Shown here piece by piece: positions 1-18,057 of a DNA stretch of 64,000 nt. Position 1 is the first letter of the stretch. Each line of letters starts with the position of its first letter. The translations under genes were made by a program, and so were the position numbers. Under the pieces are notes generated by a model. The model was not told where the DNA came from and did not search any database. It saw only the letters and a program-made list of their open reading frames with translations. This DNA is from Centroberyx gerrardi (Eukaryota; Chordata; Actinopteri; Beryciformes; Berycidae). The stretch spans positions 15,780,854-15,844,853 of the forward strand of contig NC_136000.1 of NCBI RefSeq assembly GCF_048128805.1, in the 5' to 3' direction.

Positions 1-2120
1 CCAACTCTCTGCTGAAACCCTGAGATGAATAAACACTGAAATTACTACATAAAATGTGCAAAGAAAATACAATTTGATTGCAGGTTTTTCAGACCATTTT
101 TCCATCACTGTGGTCAGGGAGGAACCTCCATCTTATCGGAGGTGGACAACACTGATTGACAGATATCTGATTTTTAATAAAAAGCCAAAATCGGTGTTTC
201 CCTAGTTTGGACTTCCCTCTGTTTGTACTTCAAGCTCCTCCCCAAAGCTTGTCTGAAAGCTCCCTTCACTTGTCTTGAAACTGGGTCTTTTTTTGTCAGA
301 GATGTTTGGGGTTTTTCAGGAAGAAAATGCCTCTGTTAATACAAGTTACCAGAACTATTTGAAATATTCCAAGTGTACTCCAGCTAAACAAGCGGCCTCT
401 CATGTGCTTTCAGCCATGTGATTTATCCATAAAACTGTTGTTTTGACAGGATGCGCCTGTTGACTTACATGTTGGCCTTATTATGCTGCCTATTAAGTTA
501 AGAATAGACATGAAAGTTTTACTAGAGACGTCAGCAGTCTGAAGCAATGAAAGGTTTATTTGTAAAAAGCCCGTCTGAGTTTGGCAAAAATAGAAACGTT
601 CTGTGACCAATACTACTAAGTTAATTAGCCCTGAATCTGGTATGGCCCACAGTTTGAGAACATTCCCCAGAGATGCAGAGTTCCTGTTGTCAAACTGTGG
701 TGATGCTACTGGCTACTGTTTAGTGTGATCCTACTTTTGCTTAAGTGCATGTTTGTCTTGTCTTGATGCATACAGCTGAAGTACCTTAAAGTTTTGTTTT
801 TAAAAGATTCAACGCTCAAATGGTTGAAGGAAACTGTTAAATCATGGTATTATAACAAAATGAATGTCCTCTTTTGCTGTGGCTGAAAATACTAAAAAAA
901 AAAAACTATACAAGCAGATCAGAATGGAAACAAAAATTACCTCAAGTCACTCTTTTTAAGATATACACACTTCAAAGGAAGCAGTTTTATTTCAACACCG
1001 TTTCAAAGAAATGGAAACTGTGGAACCAGCCATGGGTACATATAGTGGCTCTACAATATTAGCACTCTGTGTCAGAAACCAAGCAGGGATGTGTCTTCAA
1101 TATACTTCAAAAACAGTTGGAACATTTAACGTTTTTTGTCTTAAATGTGGGATTAGAGAAATTAGCTACAGTCTACAAATAGCTACCACAAAGACTTTGA
1201 TTCCTTTTATAAGAGGGACTTTCTGTAGCAGATGATTCATTTCAAATGAAAGTCCCAAATGAACATCATTACACCAAAAGCTTTTTTTCACATTCAAACA
1301 CATAAATAAAGATAAAGATTGTATCATTTCTGGATAGGGTATTGAAGCCAAATATGAGCCAGGATGGAGGAGGATGAATGTACAAAGATAACTATTCTGA
1401 TCTAGTAGAGGCACAAGAATGAATCTGCAGAAATCTGTTTTCTGCAAATACAATTCAAAACTAACTTTAAACATGAAATGCCAGCCTTTCACACAATATA
1501 CTGAAATTAACAACAGCCACCTAATGGAAAAAAAAAAAAACAATATACGAGCAAACAGTCAACCATGAGGATGCCATTGTTTATATCTCATTAGAAAAGT
1601 ATACTGATAGCCAAATTGAAATATACATAAGAAATAATGTCAAATTTAGTGTTGACAGGTTGAAAGTTTGATATGATTCAGTGTATGATTCAAAAATACC
1701 TTCTCAGGAGTCCTCATTCACACACACTCCTGCACGCTGCTTGCATATTAAACAGTGACAATGTACACAGTCTTCTGTCAGTTACAACAATAATTATGTT
1801 TTGAACAAAGGAGAAATACCACACAGTTGATTCTCCTGTAAAGAAAATGCTGCATACATAGACAGCATGTTGTTCGTGTGGATGGAGATTATGATTGGCC
1901 AACACAAACATGTTACTACCAGCATGGAGGTCATTCAGGAAGCTTGGGAACAGCTTGCACCTGTAGGCCTGGTGCACTATCAAATAACAGTTTTGATTAA
2001 AACACAAGGTCACCAACAATACTTAGTATACTCTGCAGTGCGGTTACAGCAAGCACTAGCTATACTCTGCATTGCTGTTAAAATAATGACATTTAAGGTA
2101 CAGTGACAAGGAAAAGTTTG
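1..2120. other. AT-rich non-coding DNA, no gene recognised
   Basis: I find no splice-framed coding sequence here. The open frames are short, lack family resemblance and lie in AT-rich sequence. This is the region beyond the probable 3' end of fam174b, or the far part of a longer fam174b 3'UTR: further minus-strand AATAAA hexamers (read as TTTATT on the plus strand) lie near 985 and 552. An RNA-seq coverage plot would decide. Confidence 0.5.
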
Positions 2121-2144
2121 TGAACTCTTCTACTGATCCATTCT

Positions 2145-2150
2145 TTTATT
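2145..2150 (-). terminator. fam174b: candidate poly(A) signal for fam174b
   Basis: TTTATT on the plus strand is AATAAA on the minus strand. It is the first canonical hexamer I find downstream of the fam174b stop codon at 4405, and would give a 3'UTR of about 2.3 kb with cleavage near 2120-2135. I infer its use; further minus-strand hexamers lie beyond it. Confidence 0.45.
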
Positions 2151-3188
2151 TTAAATCAGACTGATAGTCGATCATCATATAACTTTGTATTTAAATAAAG
2201 GATTACAAGACAAATACTACAAACCAGTTACACATTTTTCATTAGTTATGCTATAAAAGTCATTTAACATTTAAATACATCTGATGGACAAAAGAAGTGA
2301 AGCACATGTTCAGGATCAGGCAAAAACCTGTTTAACAGCTGAATGACAAAATGTTTCCTTTAAAGGGCAACGCCAGTGGGGTTTTTTTTTGCCTTTACAG
2401 AAGCTAATTCCTTGGGCTGTTTGACATCACTATCCATTATAGAGATATTTGGTTGGCAGTTTGGTTGTGTTGATTTGTCACTGCCAGCCTCCACTGCATC
2501 TGCAATTGCATCTTTAATACCTTGAAAGCCCAGGAAAATCACATTAGATAAAAAATGCCATGCGCTGCATAATTTTCTCATGAAATATTACCCAATTTTG
2601 CCATAATATTACATCTGAAAGGAGAGGAGGAGAGCCACTTTATCAGCGGCTGCACTGTGGCGCAAGTGAAGCGCCTTTTCAGAAAATAAGTGCACTTCAC
2701 AAGTTAGACATTACAACAGGCAGTTAGCCATTAATGGAAACAGTTTGCTTTAGTTATTGCCGGAGATTTTACCCATTACTGGACTAGGAGTTCACTTACT
2801 GTTTCCACAAGAGATACTAAACGTTTGATCGTTTTTGTTGAGAAGATAATGAAAACGTTCTCTTTTTTCACATTATTCGTCACATCTTTTATGTATGTGC
2901 TAGAAGTTATATGCTGATTCAGTATCATTTGGACTCATAAACGGAGAAATTGGCAGCGGGTGCACATACATTCCCCTTGCCACTGTAATGTCAAGTGACT
3001 AGAGTCGTCAAACCTGTTGTTTGCAGGCCTACTGCTCTGTGTATTTACTTCATCAAACAAACATTTTAAAAACACACTTGATCAAAATCTACTACAACAT
3101 TCAAATTAATAGCAACTGAATATATTCCATAAATACTGTAAAAACATACACTTTTTATGGGAAATATAGTGGTTTATAAATTCAACAG

Positions 3189-3318
3189 CAGGGTCGGCCC
3201 GGTGGTTAGAGAGAGCCTCCCTCGACTGGAAAGTTACAGGTTTGACCCCTGCAACAGCCACTGAGTCTATCAAGTCACTTTGGATAAGAGAATCAGCTAA
3301 ATGTCGCAAATGTAAAGG
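3189..3318 (+). mobile_element. tRNA-derived SINE remnant
   Basis: The block opens with a tRNA-like head: an A-box-like segment (GGTGGTTAGAGAG) near 3201, followed about 30 bases later by a B-box-like AGGTTTGACCCC at 3239-3250. It ends with the tail common in teleost SINEs (CTTTGGATAAGAGAATCAGCTAAATG, seen at about 3278-3303). About 130 bp, diverged, and lying inside the probable 3'UTR of fam174b. Family assignment is from memory of fish SINE consensus sequences. Confidence 0.7.
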
Positions 3319-4404
3319 TAAAAAGAAATAAAAACTGCCTGTGATTCTTGCTGTGTGCCTACTGTTAAGATATAGAGCCATTAGATAAAATTGAATTTCT
3401 ACATTCAGTCGGCTCTCAGATTAAATGATTGTTTGACATGACAACAACAGGCATGAGAGAGGACTGAATCCTGACAATATTCTTTGAGCGTCTAATCAAA
3501 TATGTGCACTTGAACCCTTACAACCTAACAAAACTACAGCTGAGATAGCAGCAAAATACGAATGTCTCCAACAACACACAGTAAAAAAATATACGCTTAC
3601 TCCGTTCATAAGGACAGAAAGCCTCAAACAGTATATATGCACAATAAAGTGGTTAGTGGATGGCTAATATTTGGTATAACAGAAAGGTTTACAGTTAAAA
3701 AAATATCAATCATATCACCAGGTAAGTATTCTTCATAGTGTGCAAACTATACATTTGAATGAACAATTCTCTTCAGAGCGTATGTTACATGTGAACATTT
3801 TATCCGCCAAATGATGGTCTTTTAGTGACCATCAAGTTTTCTCTCCACATGTTTAGTATTCATTTAAGAATATGAATCAACTCAAATCACACAGTGCGTG
3901 ACATCATTAACCCTGTATTCTACTATGGGCAGATATTGAAGCAGGCATTGATTCTTACTATAAACTCTTCAGCCCAATGTTTACGTACAGTGTTACAATC
4001 CGATATAAATGATAATAATTGTAAGACAAAGTTAAAAAAAAAAGGTTATTTCCAGATGATAAACTGTTAAGGAGATGACTGAACTCCAAGACACCAATCG
4101 CCCGATTACGTGAATGACTTTTGAGGACAAGTCACAACATGAAGGAGCCAAATCGTTGATATTAGAAGGAGGCGGGAAGGTTATTTGAGCTACTTGATAA
4201 AAGTGTCAGTAAAGCAGCGAACAATGACATCCATACGGCTCATGTCCTTTAAACAAGGATAAAAGCCATGCACAAGCTTCGTATGACTTGGCTGATCTGG
4301 TAAGACTTGGCAACAGGAAAAACATTGGGATACATTTACAAAAATCGTTTTGAGTTGTCCTGGGCAAAAGAGCTGTCATCAAACACTGATGTCCATGCTG
4401 GCAT

Positions 4405-6499
4405 TCACCTGAAAAGACAAGTGAAAACCCACAGTTACTTCACTAAGATTTACCATGATATAGCCTGGCGTTGCTACTATCCTCGCAGTGAGTCAGGAAA
4501 TACGCCCACAGAGTCCTGTCTGACTTGGAAGTCAAGAACGCAAGGTAAACAGGAGGTCATATCTTCCTTTGAGGAAGTGGCTCTGTGTTAAAGAACAATT
4601 GAAAGGACGGAAGGGAGAAACCTAAAGTCAACATCTGATTCCGACTAAAACGGTGTTCCTTTACAATAGCGTGTTTGTCGAAGAAGAACACATCTTGTAA
4701 TAGTTCAGTACAATTAAGCTGATAATGTTGTCTTGTATTACACATTACTATTTCATCTTTGTGTGATTGTGATTAGGTGATATACATGCTGGTAAGCAGA
4801 GAAAACCTCCACAGGCCAAAACACTGCTGCCGCCCTGCAAAAGTTCCTAAAGAGTCAATGTGACGCAAAGCTTCAACTTTGTCCTTGAAGTTTCCGAGGA
4901 GCGGGGCCTCAGTGAGCATACTTTTCAAATGAAGAACAGGCTGCCAGAAAAGAAAGGCGCTACTGCTTATGGGTTCACTTGTTTGTCTTCTAGCTTATCA
5001 TTGATTTGTTTGGTTTGTTCGATTGAATCAAACCCTAATGAATTCTACTGGGACTCACTAGTGTGTCTGTGGTCCTAAGTGGTGAGTTTACAAAGCTCTT
5101 ATCATACCTTATAATGTTGAACTCCTTTAGTATTCAGTGCTGCAATAGGGACTCATAGTTTTGCTGTGTTTTTGTAGAGCATTCCTCTAAAATGTATCAG
5201 GGGAATAAGGCCTACTATAGTTCTTTTTCATACAATGGAAGCAAAGAAGAAAAAGAGGACAGCTATGTCTCTGAGATACCTCAAGAAGAACATAAATATC
5301 TGGTGTGTGAACTTCTTATTGCTGAATTCAAAAGGACCAACCTGTATTTGACATCAAAGAGGGTCGAGTCATCCTCGTCCTCGTTCTCCTCGTTGAGAGG
5401 GGCCATCTCCACACGCTCTGCAGGTGTAGTTATAATATCATATTTTCGTGTTTTTCTAATTCGTCTCCCAGATCTGTGGGGGGGGGAAAACACACAGTTG
5501 CAGATGTCAGACAGAGACCAGAAATAAACACAGTATCATACTAGCCAGGTTTTGCCAGATGGAGAGGATTTAAACTACTGAACTCTGACTTTGTTCAGAA
5601 CCACATTAGGCCTGTGTGTTACTGAGCTTAGGCAGTATTAACACTCAAACTTGCTGTTGGTGAGAGTATTAACAACCTCTCACATTTCCATTAGGAAAGA
5701 GACCTATAGTGCTCCTAAAATGTAGTGTACAGTGATAAAATATCACAGCAAAGCTATAAGTCCTTCAGCAATATGACAGTAATATATATCAGAGGTGGAA
5801 AAAATACAAAAAAGTCCAATAAGATCTCCACTATTATCCACTAAAATCCACTATTGAGTATCACAGACACTCCAAGTCCCTACAGGAATATTACAGGAGT
5901 ATCACAGTGATCCCACAGAAGATTAAAAATACAAGAGGACCATATGGTGACTATAGGCTGCCCACTGCTGACTCACTACAAGTCCCTTCAGGAATATTAT
6001 GTGACTATTATAATGGTTTCCCCTCTGGGTTTCCAACGTCACGCGGGCCCGACCACAAGCTCCTAATCGATTATTTTAGACGTTCACAAGGAAAATGTTG
6101 AGATCACAAGATATGACTGCATCACTGTAGTCGTCACGGATAGATAGCCTACAGTATAGCCGAGGTCTATACAGGCCTTATAGAGCCGTATGTTTGAGAA
6201 ACATTTGCATCAACCTGCAAAGCCTACCTGAACACTTTGATGACCAGGCATGTGATGAGAGCAGCTGTTAGCACGCAGATGAAAATAACAATGTTTTTCA
6301 GAGTTGGGAGATGCGTTATGATAGAAGAAATCCGGGATTCCGTAGTTGCATCTGTGCCATTATTTGTCAGTTCATCTTGGAGGATGATGGATGATGTTGA
6401 ATTTAACTGCGTCGCGGGCGAAGAAAGAGTTTGTGGTTCACAGCTGACTTGCCAGGCCGCCGCGATAATAAAAGTTAAGGCGAGATTAAATGTCGCCAT
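4405..6499 (-). CDS. fam174b: FAM174B, small single-pass membrane protein
   Basis: Three coding exons: 6228-6499, 5342-5473 and 4405-4408, all with GT-AG introns, joining in frame to 135 residues. Residues 1-20 form a signal peptide, followed by a short extracellular stretch with N-glycosylation sequons (NST near 33, NGT near 47). A transmembrane helix covers about 69-89. The basic stop-transfer run [13 protein letters not shown] follows, then the conserved cytoplasmic tail with [11 protein letters not shown] and an acidic stretch ending FDVKYR. The tail is what I recognise as the FAM174 family; choice of paralogue B rests on synteny with chd2. The last arginine codon is split: exon 3 supplies one base and then TGA. 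The start is the only ATG in frame that begins a signal peptide. From memory, the family is linked to Golgi integrity; that role is not visible here. Confidence 0.93.
5760..6010. repeat. degenerate AT-rich dispersed repeat in fam174b intron 1
   Basis: Phrases of the type CCTACAGGAATATTACAGGAGTATCACAGTGAT recur with variation (about 5878-5910 and 5980-6000). Similar phrases appear in inverted sense at about 7090-7240 and near 46040-46130 in rgma intron 2. This suggests a dispersed, MITE-like fish repeat. Boundaries and family are uncertain. Confidence 0.4.
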
Positions 6500-6960
6500 T
6501 ACGCTGAAAAATAAAATGCAAGTTGGCGATAGTAATAGCTAGGCTGTGTTGTTTCAGTAGTTTCTAGAGCTGGAGAAAATGCGACAGCAGTCTGTCACAT
6601 TATAGAGGACAGTTTATCAGCGGCAGATACTGTTATTCAAAAAGAAATGGAGAGACGTAAATATCCATCTCTCTCTACATGTCCAGGCTTTTCCCCATTA
6701 CAGACTTCTTGCTCGTCGCTTCTTGTCGTTGCTTCCAAAACGTGTTTCCCTTTAGGTGGGTAGTAGCAATTCCTTCCTGATTGCATTAGGAATGCGCGTA
6801 TAGATGAGGATTATCCGCCTCCGGAAGGCAGTGTAGGCTGGCCCACTGTTCCTGATGCTGAAGAGAAGAGAAGAGGAGCATTATGTGGGCTTCTGCTGCC
6901 TTCAGGTGCTGCTCGTAATCTCCTACTTCCGAGGCCTGAAGTCGTAGATAAAAATGGCTG
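6500..6960 (-). promoter_or_regulatory. fam174b: probable fam174b promoter and 5'UTR
   Basis: The sequence just upstream of the fam174b ATG has scattered CpG dinucleotides in an otherwise CpG-poor region, and ETS-like CTTCCG at about 6925. No TATA box is evident. The transcription start cannot be placed from sequence alone. Confidence 0.4.
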
Positions 6961-6999
6961 CGTATTCAAGTGGAAATAATTACAAAAATGATCTGTATC

Positions 7000-11580
<4,581 letters not shown>

Positions 11581-11589
11581 TGCTGTACT

Positions 11590-11960
11590 TTAGGGCAGAC
11601 CAGAGGGGGAAAGAGTCCACTGCTCCGGTGCTAGACGAGGCTGGAGAGGAAGTGGAGGGCGCTTACGTTGAGAGAAAGTGGGCAGAGCCAGTGAAGGATA
11701 ACAGCACAGGCAGAGCCGGGGAAGAAGACACATGCAACAGAAGAAGCAAACGGCGAGGACGGAGAGCAGGAGGGGCGGAACGATGCGGCCGAAAGACCCT
11801 CCAAAACGTCGAAAATCGTCCGAAAAGACGACACTAGCCCTCGCAGATGAAGTGGGATAGTGACGGCCCGGGGAATTGGGTAAGGATTTACGAGTAATCA
11901 TACATTAATGGTAGTTAAAACCGAGTCGGGGGGGTGTATGGCAATATGGTGGAAAGAACG
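11590..11960 (+). promoter_or_regulatory. chaserr: CpG-rich promoter and first exon of the Chaserr-like RNA
   Basis: CpG and GC content rise sharply from about 11600 to 11930 against AT-rich flanks, with GCGGCCG-type words near 11783. The donor at 11880 (GG followed by GTAAGG) ends the first exon. Several short frames cross it by chance of composition. The exact start could be anywhere from about 11560 to 11700. Confidence 0.5.
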
Positions 11961-14900
11961 ACAGTTAGACGCAGTGTTGTAAAAATGGCCATGGTGTGTT
12001 GTCAGCGAAGAATAAAGAAAACGGTTTGCAGAGTGAAACTGCTATTTGGTTGTGCTCTAGTTCGTGAGAAGAGCATGTTTGATAGTTGTGTTTCGAGTTA
12101 ACTTCGTTCATATTTGGAGAGGCACATTTGTTCTGGACCTGTTTGGAGTGTTTTCAACCTACGCATTTAAAATTTGCTTTGTCCTTGAAAGGGCAAATGC
12201 CCTTGTCTGAATTTGCTGGACTAAAAAGATCTAAAACTAGCTTTTGTTTCGTTTTTAAAATGATAGATTGAGACTGATTGGTCTGAACACAAGAATCTTA
12301 AATATCATTTTCTTTATTTTCGCTTTATTCACTGTTTTGGGGTTTTTCATCGAATATTAAATAAAATAAAATAAGAATTCGATTAGTTTTCATATCAACC
12401 TACCCCTAAGTTTGCAAATGTAGCCTACAACAAGATTCCAATAAGTGGTAGATATGTAGACTAATTACTATAAAAAATAATTGTAATAAATTGAGACAAA
12501 TTCTCAAAAAGCTCAAAACATGATTACTGACCATAAATCCCCTTTTGTAAACACTATACACACACTGTAGGCAATTTGTTTGTCAAATAGAGGTTCTATA
12601 TGTCAAAAAAGCTCAAGTATTGTTCGAAATCTAAAATAGGGTGTTGGCTTTTAACCCTTTGAGGTACTGTATGGAGAAGTCATTTAAATATTTGCAGTAA
12701 TTTTGTTTTTCCATGTTACACTAGACCTACAAGATATGTAAAGGTGAATTTTATGTCAGAAAACATAACTATATGTGAAGTATGTTAAATTGAGGAAATA
12801 AAGCAAATACTGTATCAAAATTAAATAAAGATTAAAAGCCTCTTAATATCATGGTCTCTCAGACAAGATTGTTGATTTATCCACATAAGAAGATAACTGC
12901 TACATACAATGAAACATAATAACCTTTTATTAAAGATAATACTAACTCTAGCTATAATGTTGAATCCAAAGGATTAGTACTGTATGACTTGGCACAAAAC
13001 AAAATGCCTTCTCTAGGCTATTCACAAAAGGATATTTTTATTCTAATCTATTATTGTACAATCAAACACAACTGTAGTTGTATTTTAAAACCATGAAACA
13101 TGCAAATGTAAAGCATTTTCCCCACATAATACGTATACCTACTTCTTCCATGGTTTTCCTGATATGTTAATGAGACATAAGAAACATATTTTCCCAAACT
13201 CATCAATACAAAATCTTAAAATCATTACTTTTGTCTGGTTCTTATGCCAACTGGAGTGGCGATTTTGTGAACTTTCAATATAAAAATGATCATAACCACG
13301 TATTTTATATGTTGTAGGCATCCCCTCGAAGAATCGCAAATTGGGCGAAAGAAGAAAGGGAATCTTCTGACCCGAGCGAAATGGTATGTTTATCAACCAG
13401 CCAAGGCTGCATTTTCATTGTTTCCGCAGTCTTTGCAGCTTACATGTCTTTACTGCTACATGCATACAGCCAGTAGGGTGTGCTGTTCTCACTTTCTTTT
13501 CTGAACCTTGTATTTTCCTATTTTAAAGGTTTGACATTTAGCTACCATGGAGTTCGTGAATTGAAGGATTGGAGTGATTCACACTTCAATGAGGACGTGT
13601 AAGTATTTTTATTAAATAGAGCTAACATACTTGGAAGATTACTTGCATATCATTAAGTTCTTGAAATGTGCATCAAATTAACTACTGTTACTAATTATTG
13701 TCTGAGTGCACTAATAGGATTGATTAGCAACAACAACAGCAGATTGAACTTTTTTTTTTTTACTTTTGTTTGGTTGTCTCTTAGTTTTGCATTGTTTCAA
13801 ACTAGGCATTTTTACCTTGCTTAACTGATTAGTAATGTTAAAAAAATTGGGTACCACCTATTAACTGTCAAAGCTATTAGCCAACACTGAACATATTATT
13901 CAGAGTGTCATTACAATTAGGAGTTTAAAATTTCTTGTCTAGTATTTTTCTTCAGACACTGATCAATAAATCCAAGCAATAGCAACAACCCGTTTTCCGG
14001 CTGCCACTTCTATGTTAAAAAAAAAAAAAAAAGTAAATACTAGTTTCTGTGTATCATAGCAGTGCAGTTTATTTTCATAATTCAGTCAGAAATTAGGGAG
14101 CGATGCTCTCCTCCGTAAAGAATGACTACTTTGAGAGTGACTTGTTCGTATTCACCAATTTTGACTTCATCGTATTCTGGCTTAAAAAAAATAGCCTATG
14201 GGAATTCATAAATTGAGTATTGTAACCTTTTAGCATTGTGCTGAAACATCTGCAATAAAATCAAATGATGTTCATAATGCATCCAGAAGATGTCTCTTCA
14301 GCATCTGCCAGGCTTCTCACTGAGCCATCGTACTCAAATAGTTGCTTGAAAGTATTGCTAATGATATCTAGATTTAAAATATTCAATTAGACAGTTCATT
14401 AAAGACATTCTTCATAGATGCAACAATTGTGATAAATAGCAAGTTAACAAGTCAGAGATTGTATAGCCTATTTGTTACTTGGCCACGATGGTCTTCTGAC
14501 TAGCTAGCTAACATGTGAGAAGGGCATTCAGTCCTAATGAATGTTCTTTTGCATTTCAACTATGCCATTTGTACTAATAACATTAGCTGACAAAGGGCAA
14601 ACAATTATCACATTGTACTCATTGGCTCATATTCAAAGAATAGATGATTTACAACACTAATTGGGACCACTGGTGTATGTGGCACCTGGGTCAATGTACT
14701 TGTTGGCTCAATCAATAATCTGTCAGAGACAGACCTCTTAAATCAAGTCTAACTTTGCAACGCCAAGTACAATTTGAAACATTATACTGTTGATTTGAGG
14801 TTTTGTCTTGGTAGAGGCCAGACTTTCTTCAGTCTGGGTTTTGTTTGCAAGTGTTGCAGCAACACTTCAGATTAGTTTAAGTAAAACAATCAAAGTGAGT

Positions 14901-17841
14901 GGAATTCATTTAACAGTTGCAGTCTAAAAATGCAGTTTTTACTGAGTTCATGGCATTATCTTAATACCACTGTCAAATTAATTTTAATGACCATTGGTTC
15001 AACATTGAATAGCAGCCATGTGCTGCTATCTGCATATTTAATTATTTCCTCTTGTCACTGCTTTTGATTTGTAACAGAACCCCAAAATTTCAGCCACATT
15101 CAAGTGAGAAGCAGCTCATTGGAGCTACTGCTTTTGTTGGCAGCTGCGACTTTCATTTGCTGCTAATAGAATGTAATTGCAAATAATTTGACACCAAAAT
15201 ATGAATGATAAAATCCTTCACACACTATTTTAAAATGTGGTAAATGCTGTAACTTGTGATGTAACACTAAGTAGTTTGATAACACGTGAAATATTATTTA
15301 CCACACAATGTTGCTTTAACCAGCACAACAGTTGGCTGTCATGAAGTGCATTTATTAACAGTGACATATAGGGAAGTTTGCATCATTGAGGTTTCTTCAA
15401 AAAAGTAACATATTTCATGATGCATTACCCTGCAATCACAGTTATATGGTTGGTAAAATCACACTTTTGAGATTCTTTCCAAAACATGCTCGAATCTCTA
15501 GCACAAAAAACAAGAAAGTTTACTCTGACGTATGAATTAATAAGTAGCCATCAACACCAGTTGCTAGTGGAGAACGTCGGCTTTCAATCCATAATTGTCA
15601 TTACTGTGGAGGTTAGAAAGACTTGTGCACTTACAATGTAGGATAAACACATTCCTTACATTCAAATAATTGTCTACTGGGAAATATAGGTTTTCCAGTC
15701 ATGTTAGTCAGCTGCAACTAACATTGAAAAGCAGAGAGCCAAAGGCCTCAGACAAGTCGGCAGCGAATTTGAAAGGGACACCTGCCACAGTGGTAGTTGT
15801 AGTTCATTTTACTAGTGTTTTCTTTTGACAATTAATAGTCCCTCTGTGTAAATATACATTTCAATAGCCAAAGGTATCTCTTACTTTATGCACAGGCCAG
15901 ATGTGCCTTAATGTGGATTTCATTCATTTCTCTTAATCTCTTGCAGAGGTGACATGGACCGATTTGAAGGGTTTCAGCCTGGAAAAGAGAAGACAGCTCT
16001 GTAAGTTTTCTATTATTTTTAAGGCCTGAGTGCTTATTCAGATGCTTATCAAACACAGATGTGAACATGATCTATTGGAAATTGGAAATTTTATTTTTAT
16101 GTGAAATTCAATATGCCATTTAGATTTCTATAGTAGTTGAGAATAACTCATTGGTATTTGAGGTAAACATGATCCCACATGCATGGGTATCAGTCATTGC
16201 TGCGATAGCAAGTGACAAATTGGTGCTAAAGACCAATCAAAGACCTTGATGTTGGCAGGCAGAGTGCATAACCTAATGCACTGTTCAAAGAGTAAATTGG
16301 AGAACTTCACTTTATGGTAATACTTCCAAAAATAATTTCACTTGACCACTTTTATTCTTGATAAAATTATAAAAAATTGCACTGTGGCTTTCGCACTCAT
16401 TTAGATTTTGGGTGTTGCCACTTATTGTATGTGGTACTTACTAAGAGTAAGCCACATATCTCCAAGTTATTGCTCCAGTCTCAACTTTTTGCTAAAATTG
16501 TGCATACCTTCGATTTTTGGCCTTAAAACTGAAAACACGATTGAACATGACGGATTACATTTCACATTTATTTTACTCCGTTTTTTCTCTCTGTTTCTGT
16601 CTTTTTTGTTGTGTTTTTTTGTTGTTTTTTTACCCTCCACCTTTTATGGGGTATGAGGGACATTTTTTTTTGGGATTCTGAACAGTGGATGCATGAAAGT
16701 TACCTGCTTGTGAAGAGTTGCTTAAATAGTTATTGGGGCCTATTTTGGTCTCCATCTGTTGGTCATTCTTATCTCTGCTTTGGTGAATCTGGTCATCACT
16801 TTGTCGATTCAAAGAATATGCAGATAATGGATCTTACTTTGCATACCACATACAGTTTTCTCACATGCTAATTTATTGTTGTTTTGATCGTGTTTTAATT
16901 GAACGTCATGGTTTCATATTTGTGTTACGTAGTCATCATTGCATATTTGTTCAATTTTAAGCACAACCCATGACAAGATACAGGCTAGGCTACACTAGCT
17001 CTAGATAAAGCTAATGTCACACCCCTTGTGGTCAGTTGGTGAATTTTTGTGAAGCTTGTTGGAAATGTTGACTCAACTCTGATTTTTTCATTTTGCTGAT
17101 TACTTAGAATTTACTGAACATTTTATCAATTCAGGATCCGATGAAATGCAGCAGAACTTATCAGTATAGCTTTTTGTACTTCTCACTGTATTCCTTTACA
17201 CTAAAATTCAATGTTACTCATGTCGGAACATTTGCCGTATTTATAAACGTTTTGTGTAAATAGTTGTAGGCTACCGCGTGCCTGATTGGATTTGAATTCA
17301 TTTTATATTAAAATGTGGCTGTACGATATTCAATCAGCTTTCAACTTAAAATTATATTCAACATAATTATCCAACAGAGGTTGTTTGGATGATTAATCTT
17401 TTGTTTTAGCTAATTAATATACAACAATTTTGAAGTTGGATTATAGCGAACAATTTTTTTTCCCCTCCATCAGTATTTTGCGTTTCATACACCATGTTGA
17501 TACACTTTGGCTACTGGCTACAATAGATGTAATTGGCAGCTTAACTCAGGCTTTATATAATTTTTTACTATAGTCTATACTTTCTAATGTTTGTATCTGT
17601 TTAAGTACGACACTAAGCACTTGCGCAATGCTAGCTGACTTAACTGAAAGCTAGTATGTTACAGTATGTTAACTGTTGTTTGATTTTTAGTCTAATTTAG
17701 CATGCCTTTTTTAATTAATGGACAGTGCATCGGTATTCATTTTCAGTTGCATTGTGGGCTTACAACTTTTCCTTCTTTTTATCCTATCAAGACCCCATTC
17801 AACTGGATATTGCTGAAGTGGAGACAGCGTTGTTTAACGTG

Positions 17842-17946
17842 AAGATGGCAAGTAATTTGGCGAGTAGCCAGATTTTGACAAGATGAAACCTTTTTCGGAC
17901 TGGATGATTTTCAACAATTGGATTTTTCTTTTTTGAAAACATGGAC
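17842..17946 (+). promoter_or_regulatory. chaserr: ATGG/AAGATG motif cluster in last lncRNA exon
   Basis: Within about 105 bases: AAGATGG at 17842, AAGATGA at 17880, TGGATGA at 17901 and ATGGAC at 17941. Repeated AUGG-type motifs in the last exon of Chaserr are reported (recalled) as deeply conserved and bound by the helicase DHX36. The motifs are seen; the function is by analogy. Confidence 0.55.
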
Positions 17947-18057
17947 ATTGGAGCACTTTTGCTGGCTGTATAGTGGACTCGTTGAAAAATTACACTGTTA
18001 TTTTTTTGGGGGGGAAAAATCAGCCTCTGTACATTTGATATTCAAATGTTGTTTTTA

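Larger units (their letters stand above)
2125..4404 (-). other. fam174b: probable fam174b 3'UTR
   Basis: Sequence between the fam174b stop codon and the first downstream canonical poly(A) signal on the minus strand. No open frame in it resembles a known protein. It contains a SINE remnant near 3190-3320. Extent is inferred from the poly(A) hexamer only. Confidence 0.45.

Noticed and set aside
1166-1543. 125-codon minus-strand frame
   Set aside because: AT-rich, phenylalanine/leucine-rich frame without family resemblance, beyond the probable fam174b 3' end.
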